Source: Candidatus Gastranaerophilales bacterium (GTDB lineage Bacteria > Cyanobacteriota > Vampirovibrionia > Gastranaerophilales > Gastranaerophilaceae). From it: DNA of 64,000 bases. The position numbers and the translations under genes are program-made. Under the pieces are notes generated by a model, which did not search any database, had not been told where the DNA came from, and was given only the letters and a program-made list of their open reading frames with translations. Every line of letters begins with the position of its first letter. Position 1 is the stretch's first letter. Shown here piece after piece: positions 17,631-27,334 of the stretch. The stretch is taken from NCBI GenBank assembly GCA_944323685.1, contig CALUTJ010000005.1, positions 57,534 to 121,533 of the forward strand. The letters are read 5' to 3'.

Positions 17631-19796
17631 ATGCTAAAAGAACAATTAGACAAAATTATGCGTCCGAAAGCAATTGCTGTTATCGGTGCATCAACAAAGG
17701 ACCACACTATTGGTTCCGACATTATGAAAAGATTAAAAGAATATAATTTTACGGGAGATATTTATCCTGTTAACCCTAAAGGCGGAGAAATTCAAGGTTT
17801 TAAAGCTTACACAAGCGTTAAAGAAATCCCCGGCAATGTGGATTTAGCAATCATAGTTATTGCACAAAAATTTGTATTAAATGCAATTGATGAATGCCAC
17901 GAAAAAGGAATCAAAGGCATTTGTATCATTTCCGCAGGCTTTAAAGAAGCAGGCGAAGAAGGTGCACAAGCAGAAAGAGAACTCGTTGCAAAATTAAAAG
18001 AATACGGTATGAGATGCGTTGGCCCTAACTGCTTAGGCGTTGTTAACACTGCTCCTGACATCAGAATGGACGGCTGTTTTGCTGAATCTCTTCCGGAAAG
18101 AGGCAACATCGGTTTTGTTTCTCAATCAGGTGCTTTAGGCGGCGGTATCTTGAACATCTTAAAAGACCTCAACCTCGGTTTTGCTCAATTTATTTCTATC
18201 GGCAACCAGGCTGATGTCAACGCAGAAACTGCTATTGAATACTGGGAAAACGAAGACGATGTACAACAGATTTTGTTATACATGGAATCTATCCAAAACC
18301 CGGCTAATTTCAGAAAATTAGCTACAAGAGTAACTAAGAAAAAACCTATCCTTGCATTAAAAGCAGGTCGTTCAGCAGCAGGTGCTTCCGCTGCATCTTC
18401 TCACACAGGTTCTTTAGCAGGTGCGGACAAAGCTGCTAACGCTTTATTACAGCAGTCAGGTGTTATCAGAGAATATTCTTTGAAAAACCTTTTTGCTACA
18501 GCTAAAGTATTTGCAACTTCTCCGATACCGAAAGGCGACAGAGTAGCTATCATTACAAACTCAGGCGGCCCCGGCATCATGGCTACAGACGCTGTTTGCG
18601 AATACGGTATGCAAATGGCTAAACTTTCTGACGCAACTAAAGAAAAATTAAGAAGTTTCTTACCTGCTGCAGCAAGTGTTAAAAACCCTGTAGATATGAT
18701 TGCATCAGCTCCTATCGAACACTACAAACAAACTCTTGAAACAGTTATTGCTGACGAAAACGTAGATATGATAGGCGTTATCTACTTGCCGTTCTTGGGC
18801 TTGAAAGATATTGACGTTGCTCAGGCATTGATGGAAATCAAAGCTAAATATCCCGAAAAACCGATTATCGGTATTTTCATGACTAAGAGCGAATTCTTTA
18901 CAAAACTTTCTAACATGGATGTTAATATGCCGTTCTTTATGTACGCTGAAGAAGCTGCTGACGGATTTAACAGACTTAACCAGCAAAGATTGTGGATGCA
19001 AAGACCTGAAGGCAAAATCCCTGCTTACGATGTAGACAAAGCTAAAGCAGAAAAAATCATCAAAGCGGCAGTTGCTGACGGACGTGCTCAGTTGACTACA
19101 TTAGAATCTATCGATGTATTGAACGCTTACGGCATCAGAGCTTGCAAATACGGTCTTGCAACCAACGAAGAAGAAGTTGTTAACCTCGGTAACTCTATCG
19201 GCTACCCTGTTGTTATGAAAATGACTTCAAAAACAACTTCTCACAAAACTGACGTTGGCGGTGTAAGAGTAAACATCCAGTCAGAAGAACAATTAAGAGC
19301 AGAATACAAAGACTTAATTGCTAAATTGACTGAAAAAGGACTTATTGACGGTCTTGAAGGTGTAATCATTCAAGAAATGGTTAAAGGTAACCGTGAAATG
19401 GTTTGCGGTATTGCAACTGACCCTCAATACGGCCCGATGATGATGTTCGGTTTAGGCGGTGTATTCATCGAAACAATGAAAGATGTTACTTTCAGAATCG
19501 CTCCGTTAACAGACATCGATGCTGAAGAAATGATTAAATCAGTTAAAGCATACGAACTCTTGAAAGGTGCAAGAGGTACAAAACCTGCTGATATTGCACA
19601 AATTCAAGAAACTCTTCTCAGATTGTCTCAAATGGTTAATGACTTCAAATTCATTGATGAGCTTGATATCAACCCGCTGCTTATCTCTGAAAAAACAGGC
19701 GAAGGCATTGCCGTTGACGGACGTATCAAAGTAAGAGTAGAAGAAGTTAAAGAATACTTTGGCTGCGGCTCTGAATGCTGTGCTTGCGGCAAATAG
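17631..19796 (+). CDS. Acetate-CoA ligase (ADP-forming), fused alpha-beta
   Basis: 721 aa. The enzyme converts acyl-CoA, ADP and phosphate to the acid, CoA and ATP, a substrate-level energy step in fermenters. The CoA-binding Rossmann domain opens the protein (AIAVIGASTKDHTIGSDIM). A ligase domain carries the phospho-His258 in ASSHTGSLAGADKA. The C-terminal third is an ATP-grasp domain (YPVVMKMTSKTTSHKTDVGG). Alpha and beta parts, separate in some archaea, are fused here, as in many bacteria. The last residues, GCGSECCACGK, hold four Cys and are unusual. Codons are strongly biased (GCT, AAA, GAA), which suggests high expression. Ribosome site AAAGGTG; a strong terminator follows. Confidence 0.93.
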   Translation: MLKEQLDKIMRPKAIAVIGASTKDHTIGSDIMKRLKEYNFTGDIYPVNPKGGEIQGFKAYTSVKEIPGNVDLAIIVIAQKFVLNAIDECHEKGIKGICIISAGFKEAGEEGAQAERELVAKLKEYGMRCVGPNCLGVVNTAPDIRMDGCFAESLPERGNIGFVSQSGALGGGILNILKDLNLGFAQFISIGNQADVNAETAIEYWENEDDVQQILLYMESIQNPANFRKLATRVTKKKPILALKAGRSAAGASAASSHTGSLAGADKAANALLQQSGVIREYSLKNLFATAKVFATSPIPKGDRVAIITNSGGPGIMATDAVCEYGMQMAKLSDATKEKLRSFLPAAASVKNPVDMIASAPIEHYKQTLETVIADENVDMIGVIYLPFLGLKDIDVAQALMEIKAKYPEKPIIGIFMTKSEFFTKLSNMDVNMPFFMYAEEAADGFNRLNQQRLWMQRPEGKIPAYDVDKAKAEKIIKAAVADGRAQLTTLESIDVLNAYGIRACKYGLATNEEEVVNLGNSIGYPVVMKMTSKTTSHKTDVGGVRVNIQSEEQLRAEYKDLIAKLTEKGLIDGLEGVIIQEMVKGNREMVCGIATDPQYGPMMMFGLGGVFIETMKDVTFRIAPLTDIDAEEMIKSVKAYELLKGARGTKPADIAQIQETLLRLSQMVNDFKFIDELDINPLLISEKTGEGIAVDGRIKVRVEEVKEYFGCGSECCACGK

Positions 19797-19820
19797 TTAA
19801 ACTTAACTTTTGCAAAATTA

Positions 19821-19851
19821 AACCCCCGCAAAAATAGCGGGGGTTTTTTAT
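19821..19851 (+). terminator. Terminator shared by convergent genes
   Basis: AACCCCCGC / GCGGGGGTT with a 7-base A-rich loop and T6. It ends the acetyl-CoA synthetase transcript and lies beyond the stop of the convergent tag gene. Confidence 0.9.
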
Positions 19852-19862
19852 AAATTAACTAA

Positions 19863-20411
19863 TTAATACTTAAAACAATCTTTTTCATGGTCGTCTACCA
19901 CGCCTATTGCTTGCAGGTAAGAATATATAATCACCGTGCCGACGTATTTCATACCGCGTTTTTTTAAATCTTTTGAAATTGTATCAGATAATTCCGTACT
20001 GACCGGCAATTTAACAAAATCTTTTTTTACGACCTTGTTGTCTGAAAAGCCCCATATATAATTTGAAAAACTGCCGAACTCTTTTTGTATTTCAATAAAA
20101 ACACGGGCATTACCTATGGCAGAAAGGATTTTGTTTTTGCTTCTTATTATTTTATCGTTTTTCAAAAGTTCATCAACTTTTTTGTCGTCATAATTTGCAA
20201 CTTTTTTTACGTTGAAATTGTCAAAAGCTTTTTTGAAAGCTTCTCTTTTTTTTAATACGGTTAACCACGACAAGCCGGCCTGAAAAGATTCCAGCACCAA
20301 AAGCTCGAACAAATCTCTGTCATCATGCTTTGGCACTCCCCATTCTTCATCGTGGTATTTTTTATATATTTCAGATTTTTCATCAACCCAGCTGCATCTT
20401 TTCATAAACAC
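19863..20411 (-). CDS. tag: DNA-3-methyladenine glycosylase I
   Basis: 182 aa from a GTG, or 180 from the ATG two codons in; both are served by AAGGA. The opening MKRCSWVDEKSEIYKKYHDE and the helix with DRDLFELLVLESFQAGLSW are the Tag signature, including the Glu and Trp of the base pocket. It removes 3-methyladenine from alkylated DNA. It is divergent from ogt with only 34 bases between the starts, so both repair genes probably share a control region. Confidence 0.93.
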   Translation of the reverse strand: MFMKRCSWVDEKSEIYKKYHDEEWGVPKHDDRDLFELLVLESFQAGLSWLTVLKKREAFKKAFDNFNVKKVANYDDKKVDELLKNDKIIRSKNKILSAIGNARVFIEIQKEFGSFSNYIWGFSDNKVVKKDFVKLPVSTELSDTISKDLKKRGMKYVGTVIIYSYLQAIGVVDDHEKDCFKY

Positions 20412-20445
20412 ATAATCCTTTTTTTCAACTATAATACAATAAATT

Positions 20446-20988
20446 ATGCAAAATCGAGAAAAAACATATTACAAAACATATTACACTTCTCCGATAGGTG
20501 AACTATTGCTTGTAAGTAACGGGCAAAACCTGTGCGGGGTGTGGTTAAAAGGGCAAAAATATTATGCCTCAAAACTCGGCGAGACTATGCCTTTGCATAA
20601 CGACTTAAAAATATTTAAAGACACAAAACGCTGGCTTGACAGTTACTTTAACGGACAAAAACCCGATATAAAAATGCTGCGGCTTGACCCACACGGCAGT
20701 GATTTTCAAAAAGAAGTATGGAATCTTTTGTGCAAAATACCTTACGGACAGCTTACTACTTATAAAACGCTTGCACAAAAAATGGCTGAAAAAATGAATA
20801 AAAAAACAATGTCTGCTCAGGCTGTCGGCAGTGCGGTCGGGCACAATCCCATTTCAATTATTGTTCCGTGCCACAGAGTCATTGCAACAAACGGGAGCCT
20901 GACAGGTTATGCAGGCGGACTTAAGACAAAAGCAAAGCTGCTTGAACTCGAAGGGATAGAAATATCGAATTACAAATGCAGATTATAA
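20446..20988 (+). CDS. ogt: Methylated-DNA--protein-cysteine methyltransferase
   Basis: 180 aa. The active site is IIVPCHRVIATNGSLTGYAG, where Cys accepts the alkyl group from O6-alkylguanine. The helix-turn-helix with PYGQLTTYKTLAQKM and the Arg-finger region are upstream of it. A TATAAT at 20430-20435 ends only 10 bases before the ATG and no ribosome site is seen, so the mRNA may be leaderless. It is paired head-to-head with tag. The 3' end overlaps the convergent comF-like gene by 19 bases. Confidence 0.95.
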   Translation: MQNREKTYYKTYYTSPIGELLLVSNGQNLCGVWLKGQKYYASKLGETMPLHNDLKIFKDTKRWLDSYFNGQKPDIKMLRLDPHGSDFQKEVWNLLCKIPYGQLTTYKTLAQKMAEKMNKKTMSAQAVGSAVGHNPISIIVPCHRVIATNGSLTGYAGGLKTKAKLLELEGIEISNYKCRL

Positions 20989-21638
20989 TCGCTACAGCTT
21001 GTTGTAAAAGCAGTCAAATTGTCTGCTCCGTTTTTGTGAAACAACTTTGTTATCTCTGATATAGTGCTGCCGGTTGTCAGTATGTCATCAAAAATAAGAA
21101 AATTTTTATCTGTTTGACCGGAAAAATTTTCTTTTATTGCTTCAAAAGCGCCTTTAAGATTTTTGGCTCTTTGAGCTTTGCTCAGCTTATATTGGGGCTT
21201 GGTATCTTTTACTCTTATAATAAGATTTTCATTTATTTCATAGCCTGTTAATTTTGCAAATTCTTTTGCCACAAGAGACATATGGTTGTAGTGGCGTTCT
21301 TTTAGTCTTTTTTTACTAACCGGTACGGGGACTATTACAAAAGTTTGTTTTGAAATTTCAAGATTTTGCCAGTACCCGTACATAATTTTAGCCTGATATA
21401 AAGTAAGTTCTCTTTGTTTATGGTATTTCACCCCTCTTATCATTTTTTGGATATTATCTTTATAAACAGTTGCGCTATAGACTTTTGCGCCGTTTATAAC
21501 TTCAAGAGAAGAGAAGGGCAAAAATTTTATTTTTGCAAAACATTTTGAGCAGAATTTTGAATTTTCTTTTGTACTTTTGCAAAAATAACAGCGTTTTTTA
21601 TATAACAGGTCGAGTAATTGAGATAAAATTCCAAACAT
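20970..21638 (-). CDS. comF: ComF family phosphoribosyltransferase-like protein
   Basis: 222 aa. An N-terminal zinc finger (CYFCKSTKENSKFCSKC, residues about 17-33) is followed by a phosphoribosyltransferase domain with FLIFDDILTTGSTISE, the PRPP-binding loop. RLKERHYNH is another typical ComF stretch. The family is linked to uptake of transforming DNA, though its enzymatic role is unsettled. It overlaps ogt tail-to-tail and starts 90 bases from the divergent rseP. Confidence 0.9.
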   Translation of the reverse strand: MFGILSQLLDLLYKKRCYFCKSTKENSKFCSKCFAKIKFLPFSSLEVINGAKVYSATVYKDNIQKMIRGVKYHKQRELTLYQAKIMYGYWQNLEISKQTFVIVPVPVSKKRLKERHYNHMSLVAKEFAKLTGYEINENLIIRVKDTKPQYKLSKAQRAKNLKGAFEAIKENFSGQTDKNFLIFDDILTTGSTISEITKLFHKNGADNLTAFTTSCSDYNLHL

Positions 21639-21727
21639 ACAATAATTATAATAACTGTTTTACCTAAAATTGTATATGATAGAATAAGTATATTAATTAA
21701 CGGAGATTTTTTAGAGGAAAATTTTTT

Positions 21728-23098
21728 ATGAATATCATTATAATGATTTTGCTGATAAGCTTTTTGATTCTGGTACACGAACTCGGTCACCTGCTCACCG
21801 CAAAAATGCTCGGTTTTAAAGTGACAAGATTCGGCTTCGGATTGCCTGTGGGGCCTACGCTTTATCAGGGAAAAATCGGTGATATAGAAATACTTGTACA
21901 CGCATTACTTTTAGGCGGATATGTTTCATTCCCCGACGATGATGAAGACGCGGGTATTCCTAAAGACTCTCCTGAACTTTTTCAAAACCAGCCGGCATGG
22001 AAAAGAGCACTCGTTCTTATTGCGGGTGTTGCAGCTAACATGGTGTGTGCAGTTGCTCTTATTATGGTGACAGGCGCAATAACTCACAAATTGCCCTCAG
22101 ACAAAGCTATTGTTTTTATCAAAAGCGTAGGTGAAGCTAAAGGAGCTTCAGTCAAAGCCTCAGGACTTCAAAAAGGTGATATTATTTTAAGAATCAACAA
22201 TTCTAATATTATACAGCCGTTCCAGACTAACATATACGCAAAAGCCAGCAGAAAATTTGACGGTTATGTTTCTAACAGGGCTTATGACACTGCATTAAAA
22301 GAATTGCAAACTAAAAATCCAGAAATAAAAAACATTTCCGAACCCGTAGCCAAAGGGACGGCAATAAAATTAATAAAACCTCATGATGAAGAGGCAATGC
22401 ATCTTTCTGCCGCAGCTTTGATGGGGATTGAAAGAATAAAAAATGATTCAATAAGATTAAACAAATCTCAGATAAAATTGAGAAATTCGCTTGAAAACAA
22501 AAAAGAATACATTGCAGACGGACAAACCTCTTTAAGCGATGTTGCAAAAGCGATTTCAGATACAAGAAAACCGATGTTTTTCACCGTAAAACGAGGAGAT
22601 AAGGTGCTGAATCTTCCCGCAATTTATTCTAACGAAGAAGGTTTAATAGGTATAGAACGCGATGGCACAAGAATTTTTATAGAAACAGATTCTCCTGCCA
22701 AAATTGTAACCGGTTCGCTGCAATACACATGGATTAACACAAAATATACTCTTCTCGGGCTTGAAAAACTTATAACCGGACAAATCCCTGTTAAAGAGCT
22801 GCGGGGTATTGTTGCAGCAACTAAAATGGGCGGCGACATGATTGAACAAACCGGTATATTAAACGGCATTTTGTTAACAGCAATAATAAGCATCAACCTT
22901 GCGGTTATGAACCTCTTGCCTATACCGGCTCTGGACGGCGGTCATTTGATGTTTTTGATTATTGAAAAATTCAAAGGCAAACCGCTTGATGAAAGAGTTA
23001 CCGCAAAGATAAGCAACTTTTTCTTCCTGCTTTTAATTATACTTATGATGGTGCTGATATTTAACGATATATTTGCAATCATAACCAAACAGATATAA
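21728..23098 (+). CDS. rseP: Site-2 intramembrane metalloprotease
   Basis: 456 aa, near the usual 450. The first membrane helix carries the zinc site VHELGH (residues 16-21). A PDZ-like part follows (GASVKASGLQKGDIILRINN). The C-terminal helices hold NLLPIPALDGGHL, with the third zinc ligand Asp. The family cuts membrane-bound anti-sigma factors in envelope stress and clears signal peptides. The periplasmic region is unusually Lys-rich and divergent, with a long insert at about residues 180-280. A long-form interspersed repeat begins 18 bases after the stop. Confidence 0.92.
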   Translation: MNIIIMILLISFLILVHELGHLLTAKMLGFKVTRFGFGLPVGPTLYQGKIGDIEILVHALLLGGYVSFPDDDEDAGIPKDSPELFQNQPAWKRALVLIAGVAANMVCAVALIMVTGAITHKLPSDKAIVFIKSVGEAKGASVKASGLQKGDIILRINNSNIIQPFQTNIYAKASRKFDGYVSNRAYDTALKELQTKNPEIKNISEPVAKGTAIKLIKPHDEEAMHLSAAALMGIERIKNDSIRLNKSQIKLRNSLENKKEYIADGQTSLSDVAKAISDTRKPMFFTVKRGDKVLNLPAIYSNEEGLIGIERDGTRIFIETDSPAKIVTGSLQYTWINTKYTLLGLEKLITGQIPVKELRGIVAATKMGGDMIEQTGILNGILLTAIISINLAVMNLLPIPALDGGHLMFLIIEKFKGKPLDERVTAKISNFFFLLLIILMMVLIFNDIFAIITKQI

Positions 23099-23115
23099 AA
23101 AATTTGTATTAAAAT

Positions 23116-23291
23116 GCCCGAGAAAAATTCGAGATAAGGAGCAAAGCAACGTAAACGAATTTTTGGAGTGTCACATTGTTCACATAGTGAAGCCATTTTT
23201 CAGGCTTCACCACAGTTCAGCCGAAAAAGAAGGCAAAGGTGAGCAGTGACGGCTCGAAGGCTCGAGGCGACAACTGCGACACTAGATTAGA
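23116..23291 (-). repeat. Interspersed intergenic repeat, copy D (long form)
   Basis: About 176 bp in reverse orientation, from CCGAGAAAAATTCG to CTAGATTAG, with the full central hairpin module. It fills most of the gap between rseP and the glycosyltransferase gene. Confidence 0.92.
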
Positions 23292-23356
23292 ATGTTCTTA
23301 TGCTCGCAGAACCGGCTATTTAAGCCGTTATAAAAATTTCTGTTATAATTATATTT

Positions 23357-25087
23357 ATGAAAGTTGATAAAAAATTACCGGTATTTGTAATTGTATTGAC
23401 GCTTGCCGCTTTATTTTTAAGGCTTGTAAATATTAACGGGGCAGCATTGTGGATAGATGAGCTTTACTGTTTTGATATAGCTTCAAAATCCAATATTTTA
23501 GAAATCCTTAAAACTGTTTTGCTTACCGATTTACACGCACCGCTATTTTTTATAATTTTACATTTTTGGATTAAATTAACAGGCACTGCTGATATAACGC
23601 TTATACTGCTGCCGGTAATATTTTCCGCAACAAGCATTCCTCTCGGATATGTTATATGCAAAAGGTTGTTTGATACTAAAACAGCCGTTGTTTTTTCCGT
23701 TTTAAATACCTTTAGTGCGCTTGAGATATATTATGCTCAAGAGTTGAAATTTTATTCGCTTTTGCCGCTGCTCGGGCTTTTGAGTTTATATTTTTTCTCA
23801 AAAATTACCAAAGATTTGGACATAAAAAATGCACTTTATCTTTTAGCGGTTAATTTTATTATCATATATACCTTTAATGCCGGTGTGTTCTTTGTTTTTG
23901 CGGAATTTATAACAGGACTAGTTTTTTTATTGTGCCAAAACAGAAAAAACTTAAAAAACTATTTATATTCGTTTGGTTTAGCAGGTATTGCGTATATTCC
24001 CTATCTGTATTTTCAAATAAAAACAATGTTATCTTTAAACAAAAGTATTTGTACGCTTTTTGACATATTCCACTTTGATTTAGGTTTTGTTTTTACGTTG
24101 CTGCAAAACTTTTTTACTCCCGCAATCACAAATCTATCAAACAATCCTGTCTGGTATAGCCCGTTTTCGATGATAAAAGAACTCGGAATAACCGGTTTTG
24201 TTTTTTATATTTTTCTATTTATTGCAATTTCAGTATACGGGCTTTACAAAATATTTAAAGATAAAAATTTAAATGCAATTTTATTGTTAACCGTATCAAC
24301 AATTTTTGTTTTTATAATGATAATACTTGCACAATTACATATAATTCCGCTTGTCACAAGATACATAATGCTTGCACATTTATGTTTGCTGATTCTTCCT
24401 GCATACGGACTTGCGCGGATAAAAAATACAAAATTGCTTTATTTTTTAACAGGCACGCTCATTTGTATATCATTATTCAGCTTTTTATTTTACAAAGATT
24501 CTCCGTTAAAAAGGAACTCTTCCTTCCACTATTACAGCGCCCGTGCTCTTGAACAAACCGGTGCAGGGGATAACGATATAATAGTTATGCCGTATTTCGG
24601 CAGGTTTTTATACAAATATTTTGACAAAGGACAGCTTGTAGATTACAGAAGCGAAGAACTCTTGCTTATGAGCGATGCATATTTGATGAGAGAAACTTTC
24701 GACCTGAGTGAAGAAGAATATAAAAATACGGACAAAAGTAAATTAAAGCTGCAAAAGTTTTTATACACCCCTACAGCCCCAAAAACATTAGAGAAATATT
24801 TTAAAGAGCAGTATTTGTCAAAGATGAAAAAAGGGCAAAAACTTTATCTGATAGAAAATTACGGAATTTATATAATACCAGATGAGTTATATCAACCGAT
24901 GTTAAAAGGTATTAATATTGATAAACAAAACTTAACAGAACTTGAAAAAAATGCACGTTATGCATTATTATATACAAAAATATTAAAGAATCTGGAGACC
25001 CTGTTTTCTAAAAATCTTAAACTGGTTAAGATATACAATTCAAAAAATCAAGATGTAAAAATTTTTGAATTTGTAAACGAAAAATAG
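23357..25087 (+). CDS. Membrane glycosyltransferase, GT-C (family 39-like)
   Basis: 576 aa with about ten membrane helices in the first 400 residues and a soluble C-terminal part. The first outer loop has LWIDELYCFD, with the acidic pair expected for the catalytic Asp/Glu of GT-C enzymes. The later stretch ALEIYYAQELKFYSLLPLLG matches the PMT/ArnT-like pattern. Such enzymes move sugars from lipid-linked donors onto proteins or lipids outside the cytoplasm. Donor and acceptor are unknown. It precedes the 677-aa CxxC protein by 33 bases and may be co-transcribed with it. Confidence 0.8.
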   Translation: MKVDKKLPVFVIVLTLAALFLRLVNINGAALWIDELYCFDIASKSNILEILKTVLLTDLHAPLFFIILHFWIKLTGTADITLILLPVIFSATSIPLGYVICKRLFDTKTAVVFSVLNTFSALEIYYAQELKFYSLLPLLGLLSLYFFSKITKDLDIKNALYLLAVNFIIIYTFNAGVFFVFAEFITGLVFLLCQNRKNLKNYLYSFGLAGIAYIPYLYFQIKTMLSLNKSICTLFDIFHFDLGFVFTLLQNFFTPAITNLSNNPVWYSPFSMIKELGITGFVFYIFLFIAISVYGLYKIFKDKNLNAILLLTVSTIFVFIMIILAQLHIIPLVTRYIMLAHLCLLILPAYGLARIKNTKLLYFLTGTLICISLFSFLFYKDSPLKRNSSFHYYSARALEQTGAGDNDIIVMPYFGRFLYKYFDKGQLVDYRSEELLLMSDAYLMRETFDLSEEEYKNTDKSKLKLQKFLYTPTAPKTLEKYFKEQYLSKMKKGQKLYLIENYGIYIIPDELYQPMLKGINIDKQNLTELEKNARYALLYTKILKNLETLFSKNLKLVKIYNSKNQDVKIFEFVNEK

Positions 25088-25120
25088 CAATTTTTAGTCA
25101 CAAATATTTTTTATAGAAGT

Positions 25121-27154
25121 ATGCAAATACCGAATGATTTTAACAACAGAATCAACGGTAATACATCGGTTAATCATAATTTTTCAGGTAGTGTAGAAGT
25201 TAATAAGAATTATAGTACAGACAAAGACTATGGTAAATCGCTGTATACCTATAAGCCCATTAATTTGCAAGGGATAGATACCATTGCATTCATTGGTGAG
25301 CTTAAATCGCTGGATAACATGCACTGTCCGTTATGCGGCACAAAAATGTTGTCGGAAAAAGAATTCCGTCAGGCAATGAAAGAAGCCAATGAGATAAAAT
25401 CGCCTGAAGATTTTTGCAACTTTTTAGACAAATATTCTTCCTGCATAGTTCCTGAATTGAAAAGTATTGTAAAAGATTCCAAATTAATGTTCTATAAGCT
25501 TAGAAAGCCTGAAATAGAACCGTTTTTGAACATACTTAAAGAAGGTTACACAAAAAAAACAGCCCAGAGTGCGGAAAAAACAAATGAAATTTTTTATGAT
25601 ACCTTAAACAAATATCCGCTTTGCGACAATGACAAAAAGCTTTTATCGGACTGTCAGGTAGAGATAAATCATCTGTATAAAAACAAATCAAAAGATGCTC
25701 TTTTGAAATATTTGAATGTATCTTTCAGAAACACCATAAAACTTTTGCAAGCTAAAAATAAAAACGAAATATACAATGAACTCTCCTCTCAACTGAAAAA
25801 AGATTGCAGGTTAGAATTATTGTTTACAAAGAGTCTTGCCGGCATGGCCGCTTCTGACTCCAGACAAAAATCCGTTTTAAGAAACTTGCTGCAATACTCA
25901 AAATCCGATATACATAAGGTCAACAATAACCGTAATGCCCAAAAAGGCACTATATTGAACATGATTCTCACGTGCGAGCACTGCAGCACAGAGCAAAAAA
26001 ATCTCTATAAACTACAAACTACAAACGAAATTCATAACTATTACAAGCATCTTCAGGAACTTGCACTTGCTGCGTTAAACGGAAAATTAAACAGCAATAA
26101 AGCCTACCCGATTGTGCTTGCCAATTTTGTAAGAGATACATCAAACGAAAGAATAAACCCCGATGACAACGATGTTTTATTAAAACAACTGTCAAACATA
26201 ACTGGCGTAACAAAAAATCGCGATGTAAATTTTGAACTTGTTCAACACAGCGGAATCCCCTGTTACACCTGCGGGCAGGAAACAATTACCCATGAAGATA
26301 AATGTGCTTTATTTGAAAAAATAAAAAATACTTCATCAATGTATGAAATTGCAAAAATTTTCGATGACAAAAAAAATATTATCAAACCTATATATTTGCC
26401 ACTTATTGAAGAATTTAAAGGGCTCTTGATAAAACTCCCCACAGCAACGGAAGCCGATATTTTAAGCTTTTTACGTCAGAATAAATATGAACAAATTAAA
26501 GAAGAGCTTTACAACTGCGCTTCAATAGCCGCAACAACGGCAAATATCAACAATTATAATGAATATAACCAGAACCTTATAAATACTTATATAGAAAAAA
26601 CGCAAAATATGTTTCTGGATATGGACAAAGACAAAAAATTTGACTTTCATTATTACCAGAGAATGATGAAAGAAACCATAGGCGAGCTGCAAGACCAGAA
26701 CAACAGCAAATATCTGCTTACCCAAAAACTTATACGTAAAATAAAAGAATTATACGCAATTCAGGTTATATTATTCCCTGAAGAAGCAGTCTGCGAAAAA
26801 GTAGGCAATGCAATTAAAGTTATATCTCAAGACGTATTTAAAAACTCGGTTGCTACAGTAAAAGATCTTGACGTAAAAATCCCTAACAGCGATTTTAACA
26901 CGCTTTCGCAGCAAAAAGGACGTAAGATAATTATGTGCAGCGGCTGCAAAAAAGCCCAGAAGGATAAAAATTTAAAATTCTGGTACAAATTGCACCCCGA
27001 AATTAAACAGAATTTGCCAAAATATTTGCATAAAATTGAAGAATTAAGCCAAAATAAAGAGATATCAGGCTTTGAGTACTATCCTTATGAAATTTTGGAA
27101 AACATAAGAAAACTCACTGACGGTGAACTCGATATACCGTTGAATTCTTTATAA
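25121..27154 (+). CDS. Hypothetical protein with multiple CxxC pairs (677 aa)
   Basis: No family recognised. It has no signal peptide or membrane helix. A disordered, Asn/Ser-rich N-terminus (with NHNFSGS) is followed by a mostly helical, Lys/Glu-rich body. Four CxxC pairs are spread along it: CPLC (about residue 68), CEHC (about 286), CYTC (about 385) and CSGC (about 607). They probably bind one or two zinc ions or pair into two knuckles. Two similar halves are possible, since CPLCGTKMLSEKEF and CYTCGQETITHEDK start comparable helical stretches. The stop codon is one base from interspersed repeat copy E. Confidence 0.7.
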   Translation: MQIPNDFNNRINGNTSVNHNFSGSVEVNKNYSTDKDYGKSLYTYKPINLQGIDTIAFIGELKSLDNMHCPLCGTKMLSEKEFRQAMKEANEIKSPEDFCNFLDKYSSCIVPELKSIVKDSKLMFYKLRKPEIEPFLNILKEGYTKKTAQSAEKTNEIFYDTLNKYPLCDNDKKLLSDCQVEINHLYKNKSKDALLKYLNVSFRNTIKLLQAKNKNEIYNELSSQLKKDCRLELLFTKSLAGMAASDSRQKSVLRNLLQYSKSDIHKVNNNRNAQKGTILNMILTCEHCSTEQKNLYKLQTTNEIHNYYKHLQELALAALNGKLNSNKAYPIVLANFVRDTSNERINPDDNDVLLKQLSNITGVTKNRDVNFELVQHSGIPCYTCGQETITHEDKCALFEKIKNTSSMYEIAKIFDDKKNIIKPIYLPLIEEFKGLLIKLPTATEADILSFLRQNKYEQIKEELYNCASIAATTANINNYNEYNQNLINTYIEKTQNMFLDMDKDKKFDFHYYQRMMKETIGELQDQNNSKYLLTQKLIRKIKELYAIQVILFPEEAVCEKVGNAIKVISQDVFKNSVATVKDLDVKIPNSDFNTLSQQKGRKIIMCSGCKKAQKDKNLKFWYKLHPEIKQNLPKYLHKIEELSQNKEISGFEYYPYEILENIRKLTDGELDIPLNSL

Positions 27155-27155
27155 T

Positions 27156-27323
27156 GTCCGAGAAAAATTCGTGATAAGGAGCAAAGCAACGTGAACGAAT
27201 TTTTGGAGTGTCACATTGTTCACATAGTGAAGCCATTTTTCAGGCTTCACCCAGTTCAGCCGAAAAAGAAGGCAAAGGTGAGCAGTGACGGCCCGAGGCG
27301 GCAACTGCGACACTAGATTAGAT
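27156..27323 (-). repeat. Interspersed intergenic repeat, copy E (long form)
   Basis: About 168 bp in reverse orientation, in the gap where the 677-aa gene and kdsA converge. It lacks one of the CTCGAAGG units and has a one-base deletion in the central part. Confidence 0.92.
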
Positions 27324-27334
27324 GTATGTTTTTG

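Noticed and set aside
21527..21901. 124-aa minus-strand open frame across the comF/rseP divergent gap
   Set aside because: It runs antisense to the start of rseP and overlaps comF in another frame; both neighbours have clear family motifs, so this is a shadow.
23116..23291. A micro-ORF of about 32 codons inside the long interspersed repeat, preceded by AAGGAG
   Set aside because: It is open in copies B and D only; D lacks the start codon, E has a frameshift, and A, C and F have an early stop or lack the region. The repeat is better explained by structure than by coding.
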